Assembly: GCF_933775445.1 (NCBI RefSeq)
Contig: NC_065873.1
Coordinates: 22,630,001-22,694,000 of the forward strand
DNA from: Argentina anserina
Lineage: Eukaryota; Streptophyta; Magnoliopsida; Rosales; Rosaceae
Length of the DNA: 64,000 bases
Reading direction: 5' to 3'
Part shown: in pieces, positions 52,428 through 64,000 of the stretch
How positions within the stretch are numbered: position 1 is the stretch's first letter
Layout: each line of letters starts with the position of its first letter
Notes under the pieces: generated by a model
Told to the model about the DNA's origin: nothing
The model's database searches: none
The model's input: only the letters and a program-made list of their open reading frames with translations
Made by a program: the position numbers and the translations under genes

Positions 52428-54700
52428 TGTTTATCCAAGGGCTTTAATTGCTCTTGCACAAGAGTGAGAAGACTAGCAGACTCCTGTCTTTGCTCACAAA
52501 CACAATTTAAGGAGGGAACTAGAGGTGTGTGTGATACCAGTCGCTTCAATCTTACTAAGAGATTGTGGATGTGGTGTGTGAGCTAGTTGATGGGCAATTA
52601 GAGTGCCCACGTCTATATGTATGTGCACTTTGTGATGCTGAAGATAATGTTGGAGCCTACCTCAGTCTATAATCAAATTACATTCGATCTTGCAGACAAT
52701 TTGACACATGTGGAGATTTAAGTGGTCGACTAAGACGGTTGCTAGTTTCAAGAGCTTGAGAACCATAATATCACAGAACATTCAATGTAATTGTTGCTTA
52801 GTGTACCAGGAGTAATGTGATTCTACTATCAACCATGCATGTTCTGTTTCATATGGGCAAACAGTGTTAAACGCAGGTCCTCAACGCCAACAGTTAAAAG
52901 AAAATTACCATTCACCATTAGGAAAAATCTCTTCGTCTCTGTTTTATTAGGATTTAAGGATTGCATGGCGCTGAAGTAAATCCTTATGCACATATGAAAT
53001 GCTGCAATATATAGTGTCTTATTACTTTGACAGTTTTAGTTTGACCTTTAGGTGCGTGAAACATACCTCTTGCAATGATTTCTTTTTTATACGCGATCTT
53101 ATTTGTTCTTAAATGCTGAATAAAACATATGTTTTCCATCATATCTAATAAAATATTCAAGACATGTAAATTTACTTAAACAAGTGCACTAAACTGGCTC
53201 ATCAAACTTAAACGTCTCCCAATTCATACAGTGATTCTGGGGCTCGACAATACCAACATAATTGGAATATATACAAAAACACATGTCCAAACTTTGTACT
53301 TTCTTTTGGGTCTCATTCAGACCTCAGTGAATGAGCAAGTCCACACAAGTATTGGAGATGTGAACCACACATACCACACCCAGATTCTAAAAAAGTCCTG
53401 CAACAATACAAGGTGATGCAAAAGGTAACAAAATGACAATTGAAGTTATGAGTTCATATTTAAACACATACACTAACATTTGCTTCTTGAAATTTCTCTG
53501 TTTTTGTGGCACAATATGCACCACTGTATAATTCCGCAATCTTCATAATGTAAGCAAAATCAATGAGCAAGCCACGTAACACTTTTAAGGACATTTTGTA
53601 CACTAGTGTACCAGTATTTCTGTGGCATCAAAGCATCTGCCCAGAATCATGAACTGGTTCGAAAAAAGCTTCTTTTCCTGTTGGGCTTGACCAAGATAAC
53701 AAGGGCTGTCCGAGCCCAGTGACAAAAAAAAAATATATATATATATATATATATTTTTTAAGTATAAAGAGTTTTTATTCATACCTCTCAAAAACACAGT
53801 ACATATATTTTTTTCTTTTTTTTTCAAATGAATATTAACTTTGTCAACTAATGTGAAATTGAAAAATATAATAATAAACAAAAAACCAAAAACAAAGATA
53901 TCAATATAATACATTTGATTTCTCAATTTATTTTAATACCTTAATAATTTCAAACGGGCTTCTCTAGGGAGAACTATGATAATATCGTTTTCAATAATTC
54001 ACATGCATCCAAATAAAAATATTGTTCTCACTTTGTAGATGTTTATTTTTTTAATTAATTGTTAGTTATTTTATTCTTCTAGTTTATTGTGATATTGCTC
54101 GTTTGAATGTATTTTGTTGTTATAAATTATAGATAAATTTTATTTGCTAATTATACCGTGATTTTGAACAAACCAGCTCGAGAGGCTCGATATAGTTATA
54201 ATAAGTTTGGGTCAATTGAATAAATTTTAAAATAAAAAAAAAAGAGTTTTATTGATTTTATTTGATTATGAGAAAATTATGTAGGTCTAAATAGCATTTT
54301 AGTTATTTGTCAAAGTAAATTAGAGATCTAATTACCAGAAAATCCAAATGTCTTTTTTTGAGGTATGAATAGAAACTCCTAAAATTATATAAGGTAAATG
54401 ATGCATAGAAAAGCACCAAGCTAACTGTGGAAACTCAAGTAAACACCAAGTTCAATCCTTCCAACATACTGATCCGATCAATCTTGCTAACAACGAATTT
54501 TGTATCTTTGTAAAGTTATCGTCTCAATCTCGCTTACAACGAACTTTGTGATGTTTGCCCATTGTAGTCTAGCAAATAGTTATAGAAAATTAAACCGATA
54601 TAAACTATCTACAATGTCACACTGGAGGGGGAACTTTAAATGCAACAACGTGAACCCTAGTTTATAGATGAGATTCAATTCATGATAATACAGGTAAGAA
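52428..54700. other. PsbS promoter and AT-rich intergenic region
   Basis: No gene seen. An (AT)n tract lies at ~53731-53752. The PsbS promoter should lie in the first few hundred bases, but I see no unambiguous TATA box there. Confidence 0.4.
53731..53752. repeat. (AT)n microsatellite
   Basis: About 11 AT units flanked by A- and T-tracts. Confidence 0.85.
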
Positions 54701-54708
54701 CACATAAC

Positions 54709-56101
54709 CAAGGACTAAAATATCGACAAGAACGGAAATATCAACAGTCTAAAAATTGGAAATATTGACGGAAATTTCGGAAAAATATCGATTTTAAAAT
54801 ATAATTGAGTAAATTGATGGAAATTTAAATAAAAACATGGAAATTTTGAATGAAAACTTGAGAGATGTTCATTTGATCAATTATCTACTATATTTCATAA
54901 GAAATTATTATATAGCTATTAGTCTATAATGAGTTATAATAATTTAAGGTAAAACAATCGTCGAGAATTATTAAAAATTTACTTTAATTATTTTTTAATG
55001 GCTGGGAACTCAAAAGGAGGATAGGTCATCACGCCTTATATACATATGATACATTAAATATAAAATTATATGAGTAATTTAGAACCACATATAGGATCTA
55101 TGAGGTACAAAATTTTCACCATCTTCATAATCTCATTGAGTAGAGCACTGAGTATATTGTGAAGAATATTCATTAAATGATACCTCCCATTTGTAGTTTT
55201 GTATGTATTGACTTATATGGCAACCATATGGGTCATTGGTGATTGACTGTGAATTTTAGTACTAGTAGTTCCCATTGGTAATTTGTTAATCTCCTATATG
55301 ATGTAGGATTATATTTGACATGAACGTAAAAAAATAATTATTATTATAATTGACTAAAAAATATAAATTAGAACTTAATAATATTAATATACTTACCAAC
55401 AAGGAAGAAAAGAGAATATCAACAAAGTCTCACTCACTAATATATTTGGAATTTGATGCTAATATATTTAGAACTTGAATTAGAATAGAGTTGAGTAGTG
55501 GTGCAACCGTACAAGTGTGCAACCAAGGACTAACATCCTAATGTATTTATAGTGTTTTAAAGTTTTAATTTGAAAAGTAGTTAAAAATTGAATTGTATGT
55601 AAATAATGTGATAAAGTTAGTTGGGATTGGACATATAACCAATTTTCTTTGTTTATCAAATTTATTACACATACAATATATATTACAAAGTGTCAAAATA
55701 TAACACAAATTGACTTAGTAGAGTTGACTAAGTGATTCATTTTCTAATGAGGTGAACATGGTTCGATTCTCTTCAACAACAAGTTAGGTTTTATTTGAAT
55801 TTTATATGAAACATAGAATTAAATATATATTAAAAATAGTCATGTAGAACAATAACTTTGCATGGTAGAGTTGGCTACACATCTTTGCTTGCAAAGGAAT
55901 GACCACGTTTGATTCCCCTCAAATGCATATTTGAGTTTTAATTTTTGGTGGCAACACGTGGCGGAATGAGTGATTATATCACAAATATATCTAACATATC
56001 GATAATATCGCGATATATCGTGGAAATTTCTAAAATATCGACCAAAATTACTATGGTACGTGAAAAATATATCGACGATAATTTCGATTTTTTAGTTCTT
56101 G
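54709..56101. mobile_element. 1.4 kb non-autonomous hAT-type element with ATATCG motifs
   Basis: Flanked by a perfect 8-bp duplication CACATAAC (54701-54708 and 56102-56109). Terminal inverted repeats are CAAGGACTAAAATATCGA and CAAGAACTAAAAAATCGA (15-16 of 18 identical). Both subterminal regions are dense in short ATATCG/CGATAT words, which could be transposase-binding sites, as in other hAT elements. No transposase is encoded; small frames such as 55945-56160 are not genes. Two related segments with tRNA-like wording lie at ~55716-55783 and ~55863-55923. Confidence 0.88.
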
Positions 56102-56109
56102 CACATAAC

Positions 56110-57578
56110 AACAAAGGCCTTCCGAAAATCAGCTATAGTGCCCAACATATTACCAATTAATTGAGTTTAATTTATGCTTGCTTAGCACATAATGATCTTC
56201 GTCACGTAACTTCTACATGACGTACACATAGCAATTTGCAATAATTTTTAAGACGTATGTTTAATTTGACACGTGGTGACCGCCAACGTCCATGTATGAT
56301 ACAAGAGAAAATTGTTTCTCTTAGAATCATTGTTCATTGGCAGTAGCTTCTACTAATATACACGAGAATATAGTACCAAATATAATAAAAAGTCATATAA
56401 ATAGTAAATTAATTAATAGGTAAACACTGTTCGGTCCTGTTTTGAACTGTAGCCACGTCACTGTTGCGAACTATAGCACGTCATTGTTTCTATACTGTTC
56501 CAAACCTACAGGCCGAGTAATATATAGTGAAATATGATCGATCATAAACCCCAATATATTTGTTAAACCGTTAAGTTTGATTGAATGCTGATTGAAAAAA
56601 GGAAAGCCGAAACTTTAGCCTCTGAGTCGGGGCCTGACTCTCCCCATGTCTATTTTGATCCAAAGCAAGGTTCAAACCTCTAACCTATTATCAGTATCGA
56701 AGCAGCGTTCGTCCTGTTTGGAGGCTCATTAGATTGTCATCCGAACCACACCATATGGGTGTTAAACCGTTAAGTCGTTAACCAGTAAGATGCGCTGAGT
56801 CGTTAACCAGTAAGCTATGTCAAGTTGTTAAACCGTTAACATGAACAAATAGCTTATTCTTTTTTACATTTGCAGTTATTACATCAACTTGTATGAGTTG
56901 CATCATACCATGTAAATTATGTTTATTCTTTTTTAGTTCATTTATGAATAAGTATATAATTAAAAAATAAAAATAAAACATTAATGTTGTTTCGTTTCAT
57001 ATAAATTATTCCTAAAACTGTAATTCAATAATTGTACATTACAAGTCTATTAAAATGAATTCAAATCCAAAGGAAAAGAAAGGAAACAACCTCACGCCAA
57101 ATGGAAGGTCTTAAAATGTTAAGACTGACAGTTTTCCTGTTTTTGTTTTGGTCTGCCAGGCTGCCACAATTGAGAGAAGTAAAAGGAGTAGAAACAAGAA
57201 GAGGTAGCTACTAGCTAGTCTCTCGTGTATATCTGAATCTAACCTTCTGTGACTCCAACTAGTAAGTCTCTCCGTTCTATTTGTTTTCTCTCGATCCCTC
57301 TCTCACTCGTTGTTGATCGATTTGCTATTATATACATGTTACGATTTTACCAGCAAATTGGGGTTTGCTTCCATTATTCAAGACGTTGATTTAACATGAT
57401 TGATCTAGCTTAGATTATTGGATTCAAGAATGTTTTCATATATATTTAATTATGTTTACTGTTTGGTTTCGATTCTGCTTCACTAGCTAAACATCCTCTC
57501 ACTTTATGTATGCGCATCTTTTGAATGAAGTCACCTTCGACCAACTGAACAAGAGAGGCTTTAGATTTAAAAGGCGAT
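56110..57578. other. intergenic region and F-box promoter
   Basis: No gene seen. Short repeats of 'gttaaaccgttaa' / 'gtcgttaaccagtaag' occur at ~56761-56845. A likely 5' UTR begins near 57200. Confidence 0.45.
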
Positions 57579-59637
57579 ATGGTGGAAACAAAGACTAAGG
57601 AAGAAAACCATGTCAAGGAGGATCATAATCGGTTCAATCAGCTCAGTGATGAAATTTTGATCCTCGTTCTCTCCTTCATAAGCCTTATGGACGCAGGACG
57701 AACTTGTGTCCTCTCCAAAAGGTGGAAAGAATTGTGGAAGCATCTTAGGTGTATCCACATTGATTGTGAGGCAGCTCGGAAGTCTATTTCTTGGGTAGAT
57801 AAAATCTTGCACTTACACCGGGGTCTAAGTGCAGATGAACTAAAAATTCGGATCTGCTCCGGCAGGGTATATGTCAATGGAGTTGACAACTGGATAGATT
57901 TTGCGGTACAAAAAAGAGTTAAGAAGCTTGAGCTAGACTTGAAAGGAGGTGCACCTTACTATCATAACATCATCAAGTATATATTCCCGGATAAGCCATT
58001 TAAGTTCCTAACTCACCTCTCTTTGATCTACGTCAGAGTAAGTTGTGTAACAATAAACCAACTTATATCCCAGTGTCAACTTCTTGAACACATATGTGTT
58101 TGTGGATCTTCTTATCTACATTCTTTGAAGGTAATGGGATCAGCACTGCGGCTGAAATCTTTAAAGTTCAGCGAGTGTTACGAACTTGTCATGGTGAAGA
58201 TTTCTGCTCCCAACCTTGTCTCGTTCATCTATGAGGGTGCAGGTCCATACAGATGTGGAATTAAAATTCTACATGCACCATCACTTGTGAAGGTTCATTT
58301 GGGAGAAGGTGACGATTGTATAACGAAATCGTTTAAGGCGGTTAGAGATTATTTTCTTCAGCTAGTTACTCTCAGCCTACGCTTGAATCTGTGCCAGGTT
58401 AGTATGTACTTCATATATATTTTATCTGAAGGGTAAATATTCTACTATGAAAATACTTGTTGAAACTTGGAAAAAATAACATGCACACTACATGTGATGC
58501 AGCTCAATTTCTATGTGTGTGAAAAAAAAAAAGATTAACCAAATAGAAAAAAATGTGTAATAAAGACCACAAAATTCAACTTAATGAAAATTAAATGGTA
58601 ATGATTTAATCTGTATCATATACAATGTTGCATGATATACGAATCCGTTTAAACCCCTGCTCGAGGTTTTGAATAACAAACTATTGTTGTTATATTATGG
58701 CTTCTCGATCTACTGACTGGACATATTTTTGACACCTTCAATTAACATATATACATATACGTGTCTCATATATGTACATTTTACCCCTTCATGAATGAAT
58801 TGTCAAAGTATTAATTAAAATGACAGAAAATAAGATTCTCAATGCAGTACTAAAATTGATTAAATTTAGCTAAGTAACTTAAGTTACACACACACACACA
58901 CATGCTTTGGAATTGCCATAATGCGCGCATGCATGCATGTTAGTTGTGTGGGAATTTTTCATCTGTCTTACCTCTTACTATTGATTAGTTCCGTATTATT
59001 TTTCAGGAACAGATTATTCTGCCGGCATTTCGAGCATTAACCCAGCTAAGAGACTTATCACTAGCCGTAGTAGTCAAGAGTGAAGGCAAAAGCCTCCTGG
59101 AGTTGACCTCCTTATTGATAGAGAAATCTCCATTTTTGCAGAGTTTTACATTTGAGGTAAAAACCAATCATCAAATAAGTTCATTCCATGCATGATTGTG
59201 TTAGCATCATCATTAACGTTTCACTTGTTTGATCAGCAAAAGAAACTGGTCGTGATCGACGAAGATTGATCTATATATATTCTTGTACTTGATACGTATA
59301 CTACTGCCTTGTGCAGATAATATGGAATTATTTTGAGCCGATGGTTACAAGATCCATGCTGGACATTCCTGAAAGCCCTCACAGATGCCTTAAGGTGATC
59401 AGATTTACGGGGCTTATCGGGCTGGGCACATTTATCGATACCGAGCTAGCCATGTATTTCATTCAGAATGCTGTTGTGCTCGAAAAGCTTATTCTTGACG
59501 TTGGAACTGAAACTACTGATTACTATTATAAAGAACGGGATCCTGTAAAAAGAGCCAAGAAGTTGGAGGCAAGAAAACAGTATGCTTTGCGGTTTGGAGC
59601 ACAACTCCCACCAGGGGCGGAGCTCATTGTTCTGTGA
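57579..59637 (+). CDS. F-box/LRR protein with FBD-like C-terminus
   Basis: Three exons: 57579-58397, 59007-59156, 59317-59637, all joined in phase 0, giving 429 residues. An F-box spans ~18-58 (NQLSDEILILVLSFISLMDAGRTCVLSKRWKELWKHL), the Skp1/ASK-binding part of an SCF ubiquitin ligase. Degenerate leucine-rich repeats follow (~85-320: LTHLSLIYVRVSC, LEHICVCGSSYL, LKSLKFSECYEL), and an FBD-like C-terminus (LKVIRFTGLIGLGT ... NAVVLEKLILDVG, ~340-390). This is the large plant F-box/FBD/LRR family, fast-evolving and often tandemly duplicated; the target protein cannot be predicted. Here it stands alone in the window. The start ATG is preceded by an in-frame stop, and the frame is intact. Some family members have further 5' exons, but none is needed here. 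Confidence 0.9.
58889..58902. repeat. (AC)n tract in F-box intron 1
   Basis: A short run of about seven CA units in intron 1. Confidence 0.8.
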
Positions 59638-62406
59638 TCGATCGCAGTTGATGATGGCTCTTTACATGCAAAAGGTGGCGGACTTCTGAGTTCATTGCGT
59701 CTACTACTAATGACAGCAAGCTAAGCCTGCCATGCATGCATGTAGTTGATTTAATTTACAGTCTGATGTATGCTTAAGAAGGTTTTCGACGGTTATCACC
59801 GACTGACCACCGGAACTTGTTTGTTAATCAGAACAAATTTTCTGTCGATGAGTTTAATGATAAACCATGCTTCAATATGCAGCTTGCAACTGAATTAATT
59901 AGCTTGTTCAATGACTTGAGTTCACTATCAATCTATCATATAACCAGGGTGACGGCTGCCAGGAGTGCATGCCATCTATTCTACCTCCTCATATGGCTCT
60001 TTTTCAACATGTAGTTTCACTACAATTTACTTCGAGTATATATATATGCTCCTGAAATATGCAATCACTTGTTGGACTAAGTTTATAGGGCTATTGTTTT
60101 CTATCATTCGCTTGAGCACTTTGCTTGGTTGCGGCGAATGCCGACTAATCTCTAATGATATTTCACATTACATATTTTTGTTAACGATACTAGGGTACGT
60201 AGAACGAGAATCTGAAAACAAATAAGAGTGCAGACACGTGTATAAATAAAATGTAATTTATTGATAATCAAGCGCGATGTTACAATATTTGTGAACTCCT
60301 CTGATTCTATCTCCGTATGTAACTTGACTCAAGGATGATATGCACTTGATCTTGAGAATTTGAGTTTTAGATTTGATGAAGAACGAGTAATTTGGTAGCT
60401 TGATGATTCTTCGTGGACTTTGGAGACTTCGGGATTTCTCGAAAGTAATATTGCTCAAGTGATTTTTTATCTTCTTCTCAAGTTCCATTATATTCATGTT
60501 GAAATGAGTATTTATAGTGTCAAGACTTCTATTTTATAAAATATTTTAATGACACTAAAATAACAATATTTTATAATTATATAATTAAATCAATATGTAT
60601 TTTATAATTAATTTAAAATTAGTTATTCTCATAACTATATTAATCAGAAAATAATTGATTTAATTAAAATCGTTAAGGAATTTATTAATGTAATCAAATG
60701 TCCGATTACCATTTCAAATCGTTAATGACATTCAATTTCCAATTTAAGTAAGAATCATGCAGCTTCGAGTACGATCATCCATTTATGTGCTGACACGAAT
60801 TTTATTCGGATTCGCACTAACTTTATTGTTTTTTGAATTACGTATGTAATTTTATCAGACTATTGATCGATTTAATCATTTGTAAGGTGTATATAAAACA
60901 AATGAATAAATAGCTCGCTGCACTCCCCATCACACAAACCTAAATTTTGAATGTGAAGAAGAAGAAAGCATCGGATACTCAGAAGTCAAAGTCCACCGTA
61001 GGAGCGTGCACACAGTAACCTTTCTCCACTAGTGACCGTGGCTGGCGTTTGTGCCAAGACAAAAACCAATAAAGAAGCAACAGTGTCGAAAAGCTGAGGC
61101 GACAAGAAGCTAGAGGTCCCAGCACACACCAGTTTCTCTGCAACGTAGAATATTGCAAAAACTTGAATTCAAACTTATTTAAAATCCAAACCCAAAAAGC
61201 CGCTGGGAGTTTCAATAATCATTAACCATCCTCATTAATAGGCGGGAATAAGTGCACTTCATTTTCAAAATCAGTACTCAGAGACCAAACAGATTGAGAG
61301 AGCACTCAACAAGTGTGTTTGAATAGAGAGAAAAAAAAAACTGAAGAAGTCTTTGATTGTGTTTCAGGACTTGGTATCGACAAACAAGCACATGGTTCTC
61401 TCTTTATAATATTTCTGGGTACACCCAAAAAGGTAAAGTAGAATACAAGAAATGGAAACTCACATTATCTGAGTTGTTAGAGCTCAGTGGAGCTCACTGA
61501 CTTTCTACAGATTTGTGCAGGGCTTTGTTTATTGAGCTTCTTTCTTCTTCTTCTTCAGGCTGTAAAATCTTAAAACTTAAGGTTTGTGCTTTCGTTTTCT
61601 GTTTATTTATTGCTGGCTTCCCAACTAATCTGTGAGTGGTGTGGTCTTCAGTCAAAGGTAGTTGATCTGGGTCTAGTTCTCATTTGGTTGTTTCGGGCAA
61701 AGTTTGAATCTTTATGTGTTTGGGGTAAGTGGGGCGCGTTTAGTTGATGGGTTGCTTCTAAATTGGGGATTATTTGTATTGGGTATTTGGGATTTTGAAT
61801 TCCCTTACTTTCATGTTCTGGGTCGAGCAGTGTTTCATTAAATAGCTGAATTTTGCAACATTCGATCAATTCTTGAAATGGGTGGTTTTGCTTTTGTGAT
61901 TCAAAAGATGGGTCTTTGGTGATTTGAAGAACTTGATGACATTTCTGAGTGTTGTTTTTTGGCTATAAAGCTTCCATCTTTAGAGCAAAAAAGGTGAGTC
62001 TGTGTATGCGAATTGGGTGGGTAATTTGTGCTCTTACACTCACCTGAGAGACCCAGTTTGATTTCTGATAGTGTTAGATTTCTTGTTGGGGGATTAGATG
62101 GTTTTGAAGTGAATCAAAGCTCAGAGAGTTGATATCTGAAGTCTTATTTTCTGTTTAAATGTTTGAAATGTGCTGGAAAGCACTTGGCTTTCTGTTAAGG
62201 CTCAGTGTGTTGGTTGGAGTTCCGTTTTCCAGCAACAACCAAACAAAGTTTTCTCAGTTGGGTATATATTTTGTGCTGTCTTTGTTTTGTTTCCTGCAAC
62301 TATGAAGAGGATTTAGAGAGGGTGTTTATGTTATTTATGTGTAAAAATATGAATGCGTGCAGATAGTCTGTGATGTGCTAGTTAGGGAGCTGGAATAAAA
62401 CATTAG
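59638..62406. other. F-box 3' flank and FPP 5' region
   Basis: No separate gene supported. From ~61250 the sequence looks like the 5' UTR of the next gene: A/G-rich segments, a (CTT)n-rich stretch at ~61540-61556, and splice-like signals, suggesting one or more 5' UTR introns before the ATG at 62407. Confidence 0.45.
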
Positions 62407-62517
62407 ATGGACCGGAAGTGGTTGTGGAAGAAGAAGTCTTCTGAGAAGAGCTCAGGTGGCGAGACTGAAAGTTCTGGTTCGGTGTCCTCTCATTCTGAGA
62501 GGTGCTCTGATGAACAG
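62407..62517 (+). CDS. filament-like plant protein (FPP), first coding exon; gene runs off the window
   Basis: The exon encodes MDRKWLWKKKSSEKSSGGET and then a Ser-rich stretch to SDEQ, 37 codons in phase 0, followed by the donor GTAGGG. This N-terminus (MDR..WLWK(K/R)KSSEK, SSHSER.SDEQ) is the diagnostic start of FPP proteins, long (~1000-residue) coiled-coil proteins linked to microtubules and secondary-wall patterning through MIDD1. Only the start is in view. A short possible second exon ends at ~63777 (spelling ...SLSPQMSSSTIQ before GTAGGT), which loosely resembles the 'SPEVTSK' segment expected next, but its acceptor is unclear. The rest lies beyond 64000. Confidence 0.82.
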
Positions 62518-64000
62518 GTAGGGGTATATCCTTATTTCCATATAATTGAGTTAAATTATCGGTCTGTAGACCTTGCACATGTTGTTTTCTCTCGGCCTAT
62601 AAGAAAAGAAAAGTAACTTGAAATAGATTCATCCACACGAACTTTACCAATTACCACATAGGTTGACTCAAATTAGCTAAACTGCATTTCTCACTCTACT
62701 GTTTTTCGATTGGATTCTTTCCTTCCTGGTAGATTTTCTCTTCAACTTTTGCATGTTAGATGTTATACTTCAAGTGCTATTACAAAAAGTTAGCCATCAT
62801 GGCATCAATCTTCTATATTGAGTCTTAACTACCTTGCTTTGCTAATGAGTTTTGAGTCTTACAAAAGTTGAAAACCCGCAAACAGCTTCGTTGAAGGAGA
62901 TCACTGTTCTACATCTTTTATCTCCTTTTCTTTTTAACGACAAATTTTGATTCTCCTAAAACTTACATGACATACAGCTAACTACTTATATTGAATTGAT
63001 CAAATTAAATTTAGTTTGAGATTGGGTTTTGGCTATTTGAATTTGAAAGTTGTGGTTTGCAGTCTTTATAGCCTGCTCTATAAATCTACGTCCTCCTATC
63101 GTCCGGTCCAATTGAGGTTGCATGTCCATGTGACTCTGTGAGAGACCCCTGTTTGGTTTTCCGGAAAGAACTTTCACTTATATATTATCTTCCTTCCTGT
63201 TTCTTTTTGACAAGATTCTCTGACTGAATAACCCTTTCTTTGTTACTTTATCAATTTCCTCAAGGAACTAACCAACTTTTGTCTATAGTTCTATACTCCC
63301 TAAAGGGGCTTCACAGCTGACTGATTAAAGTTCCAACAGTAACAGCTCTAACTTAACCACATGACCATGAACTGGGATGATGACAATGTTACTGAGTCTG
63401 TTTGTTTGAACTGTCTCTGAGTAGGATCTGACTTTTGACTGTACACTAGGTTATTTTAGGAATGTACTTAGATGATGCATCGACATAAAAGTGTCTTGCT
63501 TGCCTTGATATGGTATTTGTCTTTTCTTGATCTCAGCGGCATATACTTGTTGTCAAAATGATTTCTATAACAGAGATGAAATGTCAACCAAAATTTTTTG
63601 GTACTCTGGAAATTCAATTTATTTTTAGGTTGTTGCTTGCTGCAAATGACATCAAGAACAAAGCTGACAGGTTTATACATTGTAGTTCTATTTATAGATA
63701 TAAAATTTGTCCTTTTTGAACTGGACAATTGCCACATGCATAGTTTGTCACCGCAAATGTCATCAAGTACAATACAGGTAGGTTAACTCTTTGTGGAAGC
63801 TGCATCTTTTGCTAAGATAGAAGGAACTGGACATTTGCCACATGCATATAACAGCATCAGCTTTTATGTAACCTATTTTAAGATAATAAGATTTGATGCT
63901 TTTGTTTTCAACAGTTTTGATTGTTTATAATATTCAACTAATTATTTTCCTGCCTCTTTAAGATCTTTTGGTATTTGGCCACTTCTCACTAGGTGTTTCT

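Noticed and set aside
53690..54240. Possible further transposon starting 'caagggctgtccgagccc'
   Set aside because: No matching inverted end or target-site duplication could be found.

Overview
This is a 64 kb stretch of AT-rich nuclear DNA from a flowering plant. Genes are split by GT-AG introns with T-rich 3' ends, intergenic DNA is full of decayed retroelements and short hAT-type elements, and PsbS, PMI1, LACS9 and OCTOPUS-type (DUF740) genes are plant-specific. Protein similarity points to a eudicot. I lean towards a rosid (Rosaceae) from memory of related proteins and repeats, but the window alone does not prove it.

Layout: 1-3.5 kb holds a small membrane-protein gene (minus strand) and a decayed ~90-bp minisatellite. 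3.9-7.1 kb is a short PDS5-like cohesin-regulator gene with an intronic hAT MITE. 8.8-13.4 kb is an SGT/SGTA-type TPR co-chaperone. 14.7-19.5 kb is LACS9, a long-chain acyl-CoA synthetase. 21.4-28.2 kb is an old, nearly full-length Ty1/copia retrotransposon. 29.4-31.3 kb is a short DUF740-like gene. 32.9-35.5 kb is single-exon PMI1 (minus). 36.2-44.4 kb is a minus-strand tandem cluster of three GDSL esterase/lipase genes, the middle one a pseudogene. 45.2-46.4 kb is a two-exon At4g08330-like CxxC protein (minus). 47.0-49.5 kb is a likely solo LTR. 49.9-52.4 kb is PsbS (minus) with a hAT-type insertion in intron 2. 54.7-56.1 kb is a 1.4 kb non-autonomous hAT-type element. 57.6-59.6 kb is an F-box/LRR gene. 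62.4 kb to the edge is the start of a filament-like plant protein (FPP) gene.

Exon joins were worked out by hand from frame and splice consensus. PDS5-like (362 aa), SGT (429 aa), LACS9 (695 aa), DUF740-like (194 aa), both intact GDSL genes (386 and 400 aa), the At4g08330-like gene (166 aa), PsbS (275 aa) and the F-box gene (429 aa) all close in frame. The genes do not form a pathway; this is ordinary plant gene order. Two plastid-related functions (PsbS photoprotection, PMI1 chloroplast movement) lie near LACS9, whose family member acts on the plastid envelope, but I see no evidence that this is more than coincidence. From memory of Arabidopsis locus numbers, PDS5-LACS9 and SGT-At4g08330 are neighbour pairs there, so the window may preserve an ancestral block that was split in Arabidopsis.

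No new defence, CRISPR or operon-like system is visible. The most notable items are the shortened PDS5 protein with an unfamiliar basic tail, three hAT-type insertions with perfect 8-bp target-site duplications (two inside gene introns), the GDSL birth-and-death cluster, and the possible conserved gene order.
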